Source: an uncultured Bacteroidota bacterium (GTDB lineage Bacteria; Bacteroidota; Bacteroidia; Chitinophagales; Chitinophagaceae). Taken from it: 24,200 nucleotides of DNA. Position 1 is the first letter of the stretch. The number at the start of each line of letters is the position of its first letter. The stretch is taken from assembly GCA_946479055.1 (NCBI GenBank), contig CAMLEX010000004.1:1-24200 (forward strand). The letters are read 5' to 3'. The translations under genes were made by a program, and so were the position numbers. Below are positions 15,394 through 22,580 of this stretch, piece after piece. Below the pieces are notes generated by a model. The model was not told where the DNA came from. It was given only the letters and a program-made list of their open reading frames with translations, and did not search any database.

Positions 15394-15540
15394 AGAACCG
15401 CGATTTTCATAATTGAGAGGGATTGAATAGAAATTAATCTGATTGTAATTTACAATATTGCATACACAAATAAATAAAAAAGGAAATGACTTGTGTTCAT
15501 TTCCTTTTAATCCATTACAATCTCAAAAAATCGCGGTTCT
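15394..15540. repeat. 147-bp inverted-repeat element between the isocitrate dehydrogenase and CDGSH genes
   Basis: A perfect 14-base inverted repeat, AGAACCGCGATTTT at 15394-15407 and its reverse complement at 15527-15540, brackets the gap. Its outer ends lie 2 bases from the icd stop codon and 0 bases from the start codon of the CDGSH gene. Inside it is a separate hairpin that serves as terminator. No coding frame is present. The arm resembles that of the element at 23586-23701 (15 of 20 positions when the arm and the next bases are compared). There is no visible target-site duplication. It looks like a small non-autonomous palindromic or MITE-like element, or an RNA element; the class is not named. 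Confidence 0.7.
15476..15510 (-). terminator. Intrinsic terminator after isocitrate dehydrogenase
   Basis: A perfect 12-base-pair stem joins AAAAGGAAATGA (15478-15489) to TCATTTCCTTTT (15497-15508) around a 7-base loop. On the minus strand it is followed by further T-rich sequence. It lies about 35-65 bases after the icd stop, inside the inverted-repeat element. Confidence 0.75.
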
Positions 15541-15542
15541 TT

Positions 15543-16994
15543 CTACTGTCCCTGTGACAAACTATAAGCTTTTTTATTGCCCCATGAATTTAATAGTTCT
15601 AGAGAGCATATTTTAAAATCACCACTAAGACTTACATACAAACCTATAATATCCTGCTGGTTCAAAGGAGAGCCATCAATACTTTCAAACCGAACATTGT
15701 ATTGATTAACAAGGTTGGTGAAAACCGAGCCTGTAGGCCAAACCTGCGTACCCCGGTTGCTAACATTAATAATATTGAATTTAACTCCGCCATGACGCTG
15801 ACATTTACGGGCAATAATTTCAGGTTGTTCATCACTTTCAATAAACATGTCAACACCGGCTATCTGTTCCTGTTCCATTTCTTTCGAAACAAGCATCGGG
15901 TTTTTTTCTAGTTTAAAAACCGTTTGCAGAGCAGGTTTGTTGGGTAAAAGTTCCTTTGCATTCAACTCAGGTTTCTTTCCAAAGTTGCTGATAATTGCTT
16001 CGGCAAATTGCGTTGTATTTAGCGATGGATTTGTTTTGTCGCCAAAATCGCCAGTATGAATTCCATTCTCTAAGGTATAAAGCAAAGCATTCTCTATCAC
16101 TGCAGCATTTTGCATATATCCCAGGTGACGAAGCATTGCAATACCACTTAATAATAAGGCGGTAGGGTTAGCGATATTTTTTCCGGCAATGTCAGGTGCA
16201 GTACCATGTACCGCTTCAAAGATGCAGATATGATCCCCGATATTTGCGGATGGCGCAAAACCAAGGCCACCCACCAATCCTGCACAAAGATCGGATACAA
16301 TATCACCCTGTAGATTAGTAAGCACCACTACATCAAATGTGTCCGGTCGTGTTACCAATTTCATGCAAAGATCATCCACTATTATATCATCAGCTTTCAG
16401 TTCAGGATATTCCTTAGCTACTTCATAAAAACAATCCAGGAACAAGCCATCTGTTATTTTCATAATGTTGGCTTTGTGACCACAAGTAATGCGTCTTGCA
16501 TTTTTTTGTTTGGCCATTTCAAATGCATACTTGATCACTTGTAAACTTCCGGGGCGGGTAATAAAGCGGCGGCTCAATGCTACATCATGTGTTAGCATAT
16601 GTTCAATACCACCATATGTATCTTCAATATTTTCACGTACTACAGTAATGTCAATAGGAATTCCAGCTTTACTAAAAACCGTGTCAACTCCATGTAATGT
16701 TTGAAATACCCTTTTATTTGCATACGTATTCCATGTTTTCCTGGCTGTGACATTAACGCTTTTCACTCCTTTTCCTTTCGGTGTTTCCATTGGTCCTTTG
16801 AATAGAATACCCAGGTTTTCGATAGTCATTTTTGCATCCGGAGTCATCCCGTTGGAAAACCCTTTGTCAAACACCCATTTGCCCATATCTACAAATTCAT
16901 ATTCCAGCGGAGTTTTATTGGCCTTGAAAATGTTAAGTACTACGTCCATTATCTCGGGTCCTATTCCATCGCCTTTAGCTACTGCTATCTTCAT
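15543..16994 (-). CDS. icd: Isocitrate dehydrogenase, type with C-terminal extension; probably NAD-preferring
   Basis: This enzyme oxidises isocitrate to 2-oxoglutarate in the TCA cycle. The 483-residue protein has the beta-decarboxylating dehydrogenase core (about 1-335): GDGIGPEI, SVNVTARKTWNTYAN for substrate binding, VVRENIEDTYGGIEH, GHKANIMKITDGLF, and LTNLQGDIVSDLCAGLVGGLG with the metal-binding aspartates. After it comes an extension of about 150 residues like that of the Thermus-type enzyme. In the cofactor loop the sequence is HGTAPDIAG, with Asp268-Ile269 where NADP enzymes have Lys-Tyr; this fits NAD preference. An isopropylmalate dehydrogenase is less likely given the extension. 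A promoter-like element lies upstream. The CDGSH gene follows on the same strand, but a terminator lies between. Confidence 0.9.
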   Translation of the reverse strand: MKIAVAKGDGIGPEIMDVVLNIFKANKTPLEYEFVDMGKWVFDKGFSNGMTPDAKMTIENLGILFKGPMETPKGKGVKSVNVTARKTWNTYANKRVFQTLHGVDTVFSKAGIPIDITVVRENIEDTYGGIEHMLTHDVALSRRFITRPGSLQVIKYAFEMAKQKNARRITCGHKANIMKITDGLFLDCFYEVAKEYPELKADDIIVDDLCMKLVTRPDTFDVVVLTNLQGDIVSDLCAGLVGGLGFAPSANIGDHICIFEAVHGTAPDIAGKNIANPTALLLSGIAMLRHLGYMQNAAVIENALLYTLENGIHTGDFGDKTNPSLNTTQFAEAIISNFGKKPELNAKELLPNKPALQTVFKLEKNPMLVSKEMEQEQIAGVDMFIESDEQPEIIARKCQRHGGVKFNIINVSNRGTQVWPTGSVFTNLVNQYNVRFESIDGSPLNQQDIIGLYVSLSGDFKICSLELLNSWGNKKAYSLSQGQ

Positions 16995-17025
16995 ATTGGG
17001 GAAATTATAGTTGTTTTGAAAGGCG

Positions 17026-17058
17026 CAAATTTACGCTTTGAACAGTAATATTGGTCAA
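17026..17058 (-). promoter_or_regulatory. Candidate promoter for isocitrate dehydrogenase
   Basis: On the minus strand, 17033-17026 reads TAAATTTG, an exact TAnnTTTG, and a TTG at 17058-17056 lies 22 bases further upstream as the likely -33 element. Transcription would start about 25 bases before the ATG. This is the best-formed promoter seen in the window. Confidence 0.5.
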
Positions 17059-17107
17059 GATTTACTCCCGTCAGCCTTTTTCGTTATTTTTACGTAAACT
17101 GAGTGGT

Positions 17108-17494
17108 ATGAATAGTCTCATCTCCGAAGGGGTACAGGTAAGTGTAGAAACATTCTACCAGCCTGACTACAGCAATCCGATTCAGTCTGAATTCATGTTT
17201 GCGTATCGCATTACCCTGGAGAATCACAACACTTTTCCTGTAAAATTACATCGCCGTAACTGGCAGATATTTGACAGCAATGGCAGCAACCGCGAAGTAG
17301 AAGGTGAAGGTGTGGTTGGTGTACAACCTACTATTCAGCCCGGAGAATCCTATCAATATGTTAGTGGTTGCAACCTGCGGACAGAAATGGGCAAAATGAA
17401 AGGGACTTATCAAATGGAGAACCTGAACAGTAAGCAAATGTTTATGGTCGATATTCCTGCTTTTGAAATGATTGTTCCGATGAAAAATAATTAA
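17108..17494 (+). CDS. apaG: ApaG domain protein (DUF525)
   Basis: From ATG 17108 the protein has 128 residues, the usual ApaG length; an earlier in-frame start at 17051 would add 19 residues that do not fit the family and lie in the icd promoter region. ApaG proteins are small Ig/fibronectin-like beta sandwiches of unclear function. The conserved blocks are SEGVQVSVETFYQPDYSN, FAYRITLENHNTFPVKLHRRNW, VEGEGVVGVQPTIQPGESYQYVSGC and GKMKGTYQME, followed by a final strand ending in PAFEMIVPM. No signal peptide is present. It stands alone on its strand between icd and the desaturase gene. The symbol reflects the family, not a shown function. Confidence 0.92.
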   Translation: MNSLISEGVQVSVETFYQPDYSNPIQSEFMFAYRITLENHNTFPVKLHRRNWQIFDSNGSNREVEGEGVVGVQPTIQPGESYQYVSGCNLRTEMGKMKGTYQMENLNSKQMFMVDIPAFEMIVPMKNN

Positions 17495-17738
17495 GTCCTT
17501 TTACTTGTCGCTTAGCTCCAAAGAATTTTATTTAGCCAACTATAGTGCTACTATCAGCTTTGTTGCGTCGCACTCTTTAACGTTCAGCCCGCTACTGGGC
17601 TATTCTATGTTCAATTAGTATTCTTAAATATATTTTCAGACTTATTTATAAAGCTCTTTCCCTCCGTCGGAGGGGCGAATTTCTGAAACTTCCAATTAAA
17701 CGGCTGGGGTGGGTTGCCCGGTTCCAATAGTTCTCCCT
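17495..17738. repeat. Intergenic region with degenerate palindromic repeat remnants
   Basis: This 244-base gap between the convergent apaG and desaturase genes has no convincing gene. It holds a small hairpin AGCCC/GGGCT (17586-17590 with 17597-17601) and a GC-rich palindrome CCCTCC-GTC-GGAGGG (17660-17674). Some 50 bases on, a GGGGTGGGTT stretch follows (near 17705-17714). The second part resembles the GC-rich CCCTCC...GGGG palindromic repeats that occur in many Bacteroidota genomes and that also occur inside nadE in this window. It is more GC-rich than nearby gaps. Neither hairpin has a good T-run, so no terminator is called. Confidence 0.4.
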
Positions 17739-18791
17739 TTAGTGAGACATCGGATCAATCTTCCTTGTTCTTTCTTTCATTAGTGCAATAGCCTGCTCAC
17801 GGCTCGAAAACATGTTATTGATGTTCACAAGATTGTCGGCCAGTTTATCATACCGCTTGGTTAGTAAAAAAGTAAATACATGGAGGTAATGTATGCCATC
17901 AAATACAATGGCCTTATTAGAAGCAAACTCATCTTTTCTTTTTAACATCTCTGCCGGCATTTCGGTGTAGTGCATTCCCGGGCGTAAATGATGAATAATA
18001 TGATATCCATCATTCCAGCAAATATGATTATACTTTGTATTGATACAATTGATTGAATTGGTATAAAGATTATCCGGATTTGTACTATCTATAAATGAAT
18101 GTTGTGTCCAGTTGCCGAGCATCATTACCAGCCTTGCAAATACTAGCGGAATGATAAACACCATTAACGTCGCTTTCACGTTTACAAAACACATGGCGAT
18201 GCAGAATGCGAAGTAAACATATTCGCCAATGGTCAATCGCTGGTAAAGTTTTTTTCTTTTACGATGGTACAGGTAAAGGATAGTGTTTTTTACGCCTACA
18301 AAGAGAAATTTTAAAAAATAAACCAGGAAATCTTTGACACTATCCCGTTGATAAGCCATTGTACTACTGGTATCATCTTCCATATTATTTTCAATATGGT
18401 GCATACCTAAGTGATGGCTGAAATATCCTTCGGGTGCATGACCAAATAAAGGGCACACCATCCAGGTAATATAACCATGGATCCATTGAAAAGGTTTTTT
18501 AAAACATTTCCTGTGGCAGATACAATGAAACATTAATCCAAAGCGGCCTTTAAAATATAATTGCGAAACATAAAAGTAAGGAGCAGCTACCAGCCACCAC
18601 CACCATCCTTGCAATAATGGAGTGAACAACAGAATGGCAACCGGTACTACTGTAAGGTGTATTGTTGTAAGCAGGTAAATAAAAGGCAGGTCTCTTTTGT
18701 CATTTATAATGCGAAGCCAGAATTTATCATACCAGTTAAATTTTTCTTTTGGAACGTAAACAGGATCAGTAAGTGCTAAGAGTGCCTTCAT
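17739..18791 (-). CDS. Membrane-bound fatty acid desaturase
   Basis: The 350-residue integral membrane protein carries the three histidine boxes of the fatty acid desaturase superfamily, which bind the di-iron centre: HxxxH at His89-His93 (HCICH), HxxxHH at His127-His131-His132 (HHLGMHH), and HxxHH at His264-His267-His268 (YHIIHH), with His231 as an extra candidate ligand. Hydrophobic segments lie at about 36-60, 62-80, 155-175, 188-207 and 208-225. It would introduce a double bond into acyl chains or a related lipid; substrate and position cannot be told from sequence. The conserved ending LRPGMHYTEMP fits the family. The start is ATG 18791. It lies 94 bases after gldB on the same strand, perhaps as a second gene of one unit. 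Confidence 0.9.
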   Translation of the reverse strand: MKALLALTDPVYVPKEKFNWYDKFWLRIINDKRDLPFIYLLTTIHLTVVPVAILLFTPLLQGWWWWLVAAPYFYVSQLYFKGRFGLMFHCICHRKCFKKPFQWIHGYITWMVCPLFGHAPEGYFSHHLGMHHIENNMEDDTSSTMAYQRDSVKDFLVYFLKFLFVGVKNTILYLYHRKRKKLYQRLTIGEYVYFAFCIAMCFVNVKATLMVFIIPLVFARLVMMLGNWTQHSFIDSTNPDNLYTNSINCINTKYNHICWNDGYHIIHHLRPGMHYTEMPAEMLKRKDEFASNKAIVFDGIHYLHVFTFLLTKRYDKLADNLVNINNMFSSREQAIALMKERTRKIDPMSH

Positions 18792-18885
18792 GCTACTATC
18801 AGATTATCGTAAGTAATTCTTTATTAAGCGTCAGCACAATATAAGCAAATAGGTAATAAGGCAGAATATTTGAAATGGTTTGAGA

Positions 18886-19923
18886 CTATTTCGGTTTGTA
18901 TTTAGCTTCTTCAAGTATTTGTTTGGCTGATGCCAACATAATCTCTTCAGGTTTCATGCCAGAGTTGTTATCGGCATACTTTTTAACGATCTGCCAGCCA
19001 ATCCAGGGACCAATATTGCCGGGTGACTGTTCCTGGGAAAACCCTTGCGTAAAGGGAGCTTCACCAATATAATTTTGAATAGTAACCGGATCAACAGCAT
19101 AAAGGTTTTCATTCTTCACAATATATGTCCATATAAGTCCTTCATTCTCTGCGCACCAGTCCAATTGTTCTTGCGTATATCCTGTTTTGATATAACTTGG
19201 AATTTCGGGTAGAAACTTATCCATCATCCACCATTGTTTCCCTTTTTCGATCATTTGTTCCACAAGGGGTTTAGTATTGCTTTTATCGGGAAATAGATCA
19301 TCTGTTACCAACTTCATTACATCAGCAACAATATATTCTTTTGAAAACCTCCGGCTACGATAAAGCGGAACTATAGTATTGATGAAATATTCATCATTAT
19401 AAAGTGAGAAATTTTTTCCAAGATAAAATTGCAGACTTATACCTATAAAATCAGGTCCTATAAAATTGGGGGTCAGATCTCCATTCGCCATTTTAGCCAT
19501 ATCATTTAGTGAATTCATCGGGCCAACAATCGGTGTAATCTTAGTAGGTGTCTTGTAAGATGGGAAATAATGTTTTACATAACGAAAAGCCTGTTCTATT
19601 TCCTTTTTTACCGGATCAAAATTTTTATAGATCTTTTGGGAGGAATCAAAAACAGGTTTGTATAAACGATAGAATGTTTTTATTCCTTCGTTATTCTCTA
19701 CTCCAACAATATGCTGCAAAAAAATTGGCAACAACTCGGGATATTTTACCTGGAGATTTGAAATTCCTTTTTCGATTGTGGTAGTATCCAACGAAAAAAA
19801 ATCTTCATCAAATCGTTCAACAGCCAACTTAATTTTAATGTCCGAAACATCAGGAATGTTTTTTTTGTCCTTGCAGGCAATAAATGAAATGGCTAACAAC
19901 AAGAAGAGGCTGGCTTTTTTCAT
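18886..19923 (-). CDS. gldB: GldB family gliding motility lipoprotein
   Basis: The 345-residue protein has a lipoprotein signal (MKKASLFLLLAISFIAC, lipid on Cys17) and then the GldB pattern: an early VERFDEDFFSLD block, LPIFLQHIVGV, FRYVKHYFPSYKTP, PIVGPMNSL, GPDFIGISLQFYLGKN, RFSKEYIVADVMKLVTDDLFP, MIEKGKQWWMMDKFLPE, and near the end PWIGWQIVKKYA. GldB was found as a lipoprotein needed for gliding in Flavobacterium johnsoniae; its exact job in or next to type IX secretion is unclear. It is divergent from nadE, a neighbourhood seen in other Bacteroidota, but no gldC lies beside it. ATG 19923 is the natural start. It matches GldB in length (about 320-350). Confidence 0.88.
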   Translation of the reverse strand: MKKASLFLLLAISFIACKDKKNIPDVSDIKIKLAVERFDEDFFSLDTTTIEKGISNLQVKYPELLPIFLQHIVGVENNEGIKTFYRLYKPVFDSSQKIYKNFDPVKKEIEQAFRYVKHYFPSYKTPTKITPIVGPMNSLNDMAKMANGDLTPNFIGPDFIGISLQFYLGKNFSLYNDEYFINTIVPLYRSRRFSKEYIVADVMKLVTDDLFPDKSNTKPLVEQMIEKGKQWWMMDKFLPEIPSYIKTGYTQEQLDWCAENEGLIWTYIVKNENLYAVDPVTIQNYIGEAPFTQGFSQEQSPGNIGPWIGWQIVKKYADNNSGMKPEEIMLASAKQILEEAKYKPK

Positions 19924-19962
19924 AGCTTTTTGTAAACGAAATGAATGTTTAAATGTTGTATA

Positions 19963-19970
19963 CGAAGATA
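19963..19970 (-). promoter_or_regulatory. Possible -7 element for gldB
   Basis: On the minus strand 19970-19963 reads TATCTTCG, one base away from TAnnTTTG, and lies 39 bases upstream of the gldB ATG. No good -33 TTG was seen. Support is weak. Confidence 0.25.
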
Positions 19971-20028
19971 GAGAAACGTTGCTGGTTGGCAGTTGATGGT
20001 TGTCCGGATTTTATCAGTAATGCATTTT

Positions 20029-20050
20029 CGGTCAACGGGCATCGGTCAAC
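20029..20050 (+). repeat. Short direct repeat upstream of nadE
   Basis: CGGTCAAC occurs at 20029-20036 and again at 20043-20050, a 14-base period. It lies 20-41 bases upstream of the candidate nadE -7 element, where a regulator could bind. The repeat is short enough to be chance. Confidence 0.3.
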
Positions 20051-20069
20051 AAACAAACATTTCCTTTCT

Positions 20070-20077
20070 TAAATTTG
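20070..20077 (+). promoter_or_regulatory. Candidate -7 element for nadE, implying a leaderless or near-leaderless mRNA
   Basis: TAAATTTG matches TAnnTTTG exactly and ends 4 bases before the nadE ATG, the same spacing as at nadC. No TTG is present at the -33 distance. The message would have almost no 5' leader. Confidence 0.4.
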
Positions 20078-20081
20078 TAGT

Positions 20082-21947
20082 ATGAAGATCGCATTAGCGC
20101 AACAAAATTATCATATTGGCAATTTTGAAGACAATACCCGCAAGATTATAGAAGGGATCGATTGGGCGAAAATACAGGGCGCCGACCTGGTTGTTTTTTC
20201 TGAATTATGTATTTGTGGTTATCCTCCCCGTGATTTTTTGGAGTTCGACGATTTTATCAATAAATGCTATGCTGCCGTTGCTACTATAAAAGAGCATGCG
20301 GATACTATCGGTGTGCTTATTGGTAGCCCGGCCCGCAATTCCAGTAAAGAGGGAAAAGATCTTTTTAATGCTGTATTTCTTTTGTATGAAAAAGAAATAA
20401 AGGCAGAGATCCACAAAACACTCCTTCCCACCTATGATGTGTTTGATGAATACCGCTATTTTGAACCAGCTTTTGAATGGAATGTGATGGAGTTTAAAGG
20501 GAAAAAGTTGGCAGTCACTATTTGTGAAGACATCTGGAATATGGGCGAAAACCCACTTTATCGCATTACTCCTATGGAAAAATTGATATTGCAAAACCCC
20601 GATGTGATGATCAATCTTTCTGCATCACCCTACAACTATGCACAGGATATCGTGCGAAACAGCATTGTAAAAGCGCATACTATTAAATACAAACTACCGA
20701 TGTTGTATTGCAATACAGTTGGCTCACAAACAGAAATTGTATTTGACGGCGGCAGCCTTGTTTATGATAAAAACGGTAACAAGGTGCATGAAATGAAATA
20801 TTTTGAAGAAGATTACCAGGTGTTTGAATTTGAAAGCCTCAGCCCCTATCCTAGCCTTCCCTCCAAAGGGGAAGGAACAGCTAATACACAAAACCAGCTT
20901 GTCGAAGAAACTATTGTTCATGCGAAATTTTCAAAAGAGCCGAAATATTCGATGGGCGGAGCATCCGCACAAAAAGAGAATTTCCAAAAATCGGAGTCCC
21001 AAGTCTCCTTAGGGGGAGATTCAGAGGGGGCCGTGGCCGCTGTCTATTTTTCAGCCACCGATGTAGGCGTAGGTGAAGACACGATAAAATATCTTACTAA
21101 TGAAAAGAACATGGATGAAATATACCATGTACTGATACTGGGTATACGGGATTATTTTAAAAAAATGGGCTTTACCAAAGCGATTCTTGGATCATCTGGG
21201 GGTATTGATAGCGCCGTAACACAGGCTTTGGCTGTAGAAGCATTGGGAAAAGAAAATGTAAGAGCTATTCTGATGCCTTCACATTATTCCACTTCGCATT
21301 CAGTTAGCGATGCAGAATTGCTGAGTAAAAACCTGGGCAATCCTTATGATATAGTGCCAATAAAAAATGTGTATGATGCTTTTCTTACTGAACTAAAACC
21401 CATTTTCAAAGATCTGCCCTTTAGTGTCGCAGAAGAAAATATTCAGAGCCGGACAAGAGGCAACCTGCTCATGGCTATTGCCAATAAGTTTGGCTACATT
21501 TTGCTGAATACTTCTAATAAAAGTGAACTGGCTACAGGTTATGGTACACTGTATGGGGATATGGCAGGCGGTTTGAGTGTGCTGGGCGATCTGTATAAAA
21601 TGCAGGTATTTGCATTGGCGCGGTACATCAACCGCAACAAAGAAATCATTCCTTTAAATATTATTACAAAACCACCATCAGCAGAACTGCGGCCCAATCA
21701 AAAGGATAGCGATAGCTTACCTGAATATGATACGCTGGACAGGATATTATATGAATACATTGAACTGCGCAATGGTCCCAAAGAGATCATAGAAAAAGGT
21801 TATGATCGGGCACTGGTGTCCAGAGTGCTAAAGCTGGTAAATACAAATGAGTATAAACGTAACCAGTTTTGCCCTATCATCCGCATTAGTTTTAAGGCTT
21901 TTGGTGTGGGCAGAAGGATGCCTATCGTTGGGAAATATCTGTCCTGA
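20082..21947 (+). CDS. nadE: Glutamine-dependent NAD+ synthetase with an unusual interdomain insertion
   Basis: NadE converts nicotinate adenine dinucleotide, ATP and glutamine to NAD+, the last step of NAD synthesis. The N-terminal glutaminase (nitrilase-like, about 1-250) has the catalytic triad Glu41 (SELCICGYPPRD), Lys112 (HKTLLPTYDVFDEYRYF) and Cys148 (AVTICEDIW). The synthetase domain (about 345-621) has the ATP-pyrophosphatase P-loop SSGGIDSA at 371-378, SRTRGNLLMAIAN, NTSNKSELATGYGTLYGD and KPPSAELRPNQ. Total length is 621, some 65-75 residues more than usual for this class. The excess sits in the linker at about 254-320, which is encoded by palindromic repeats and is low in conserved character. 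Both catalytic domains look intact, so the enzyme is probably active. Confidence 0.96.
   Translation: MKIALAQQNYHIGNFEDNTRKIIEGIDWAKIQGADLVVFSELCICGYPPRDFLEFDDFINKCYAAVATIKEHADTIGVLIGSPARNSSKEGKDLFNAVFLLYEKEIKAEIHKTLLPTYDVFDEYRYFEPAFEWNVMEFKGKKLAVTICEDIWNMGENPLYRITPMEKLILQNPDVMINLSASPYNYAQDIVRNSIVKAHTIKYKLPMLYCNTVGSQTEIVFDGGSLVYDKNGNKVHEMKYFEEDYQVFEFESLSPYPSLPSKGEGTANTQNQLVEETIVHAKFSKEPKYSMGGASAQKENFQKSESQVSLGGDSEGAVAAVYFSATDVGVGEDTIKYLTNEKNMDEIYHVLILGIRDYFKKMGFTKAILGSSGGIDSAVTQALAVEALGKENVRAILMPSHYSTSHSVSDAELLSKNLGNPYDIVPIKNVYDAFLTELKPIFKDLPFSVAEENIQSRTRGNLLMAIANKFGYILLNTSNKSELATGYGTLYGDMAGGLSVLGDLYKMQVFALARYINRNKEIIPLNIITKPPSAELRPNQKDSDSLPEYDTLDRILYEYIELRNGPKEIIEKGYDRALVSRVLKLVNTNEYKRNQFCPIIRISFKAFGVGRRMPIVGKYLS
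20841..21040. repeat. In-frame palindromic repeat insertion inside nadE
   Basis: The 200-base stretch coding for the nadE linker (about residues 254-320) begins and ends with GC-rich palindromes. The first, at 20855-20875, has an 8-pair stem CCTTCCCT / GGGGAAGG. The second, at 21004-21019, has TCTCC / GGAGA. Read on the opposite strand, the second (GCCCCCTCTGAATCTCCCCC, 21031-21012) resembles the first (AGCCCCTATCCTAGCCTTCC), so the two lie in inverted orientation. A small palindrome GCGGA-GCA-TCCGC (20956-20968) lies between. Repeats of this CCCCTC...GGGG kind are frequent in Bacteroidota genomes, usually between genes. Here the insertion keeps the frame. Confidence 0.65.
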
Positions 21948-21949
21948 TA

Positions 21950-22426
21950 CTAATGCTTCAACGTAATTGTTACAGTTGTGGTGGGAGCAGGAGGAATAGT
22001 CATTTGCTGCGATACCACCAGGTTTGTTTCCGTAAGAGATATAATATTAAACACACCTGACCCCCCGGGGAATAAAGGCTTATCAGAATTTAATTGGGTT
22101 TCATTATTCTCAAGAGTCCAGTTAAATGTAGCGCTTTGCGGGTCCGCAGCATCACATTTAGTAGGTCCTTCATCCGCCACACCCGTTCCTTTGGCATTGG
22201 CGGTAGCAGTAAATGTTATTGTATTATCTTTATTGCAGGCTTCTAGGTTGCCAGTAATGTCTCCAACAATAGCAGCCTCGGCTTTTTCAAATTTCCAGGT
22301 CGCTTTTGTCAGTAATTCTGTTTTTGTTTTTGCAGCGGGGGGATCAGAATCATCTTTACTGCAACTATTAAACAAAAGAATGCTGCTTACAAGACAAGAT
22401 AACAGTAACAAATTTCGTTTTTGCAT
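21950..22426 (-). CDS. Lipocalin-like lipoprotein
   Basis: The 158-residue protein has a lipoprotein signal with lipobox FNSC (lipid on Cys22), a short Asp/Pro-rich linker (SKDDSDPPAAKTK), and a domain starting LLTKATWKFEKAEAA, as in the small Bacteroidota lipocalin-like or DUF5004-type lipoproteins. The later strands NTITFTATANAKGTG, ATFNWTLENNETQLNS, GVFNIISLTETNLVV and a Thr-rich final strand ending TVTITLKH fit a small beta barrel. Two cysteines (in EACNKDN and TKCDAAD) could form a disulfide. Ligand and role are unknown. It is convergent with nadE, with only 2 bases between the stops. A long frame on the other strand here is a shadow. Confidence 0.8.
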   Translation of the reverse strand: MQKRNLLLLSCLVSSILLFNSCSKDDSDPPAAKTKTELLTKATWKFEKAEAAIVGDITGNLEACNKDNTITFTATANAKGTGVADEGPTKCDAADPQSATFNWTLENNETQLNSDKPLFPGGSGVFNIISLTETNLVVSQQMTIPPAPTTTVTITLKH

Positions 22427-22580
22427 AAAAAAAGAATTTACTGCGTGAAAATAGTTCCTGTTTCTTTATTATAAAAGGTAGAATTACTTAAAAAAAGCAA
22501 AGTATTTCTAACCATTTACCATCCCGGCAAATAATTTGCTTAATGCAAGTTCGTATTTTGTGTCACCATAAATCAAGCCA

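Noticed and set aside
17051..17107. Longer apaG start
   Set aside because: The 19 extra residues do not fit the 128-residue family length and overlap the icd promoter region.
20205..20594. 129-residue minus-strand frame inside nadE
   Set aside because: It is opposite the catalytic glutaminase domain of nadE and has no family features.
21978..22448. 156-residue frame on the plus strand
   Set aside because: It lies opposite a lipoprotein gene that has a proper signal and lipobox; the plus-strand product has no signal or family pattern.
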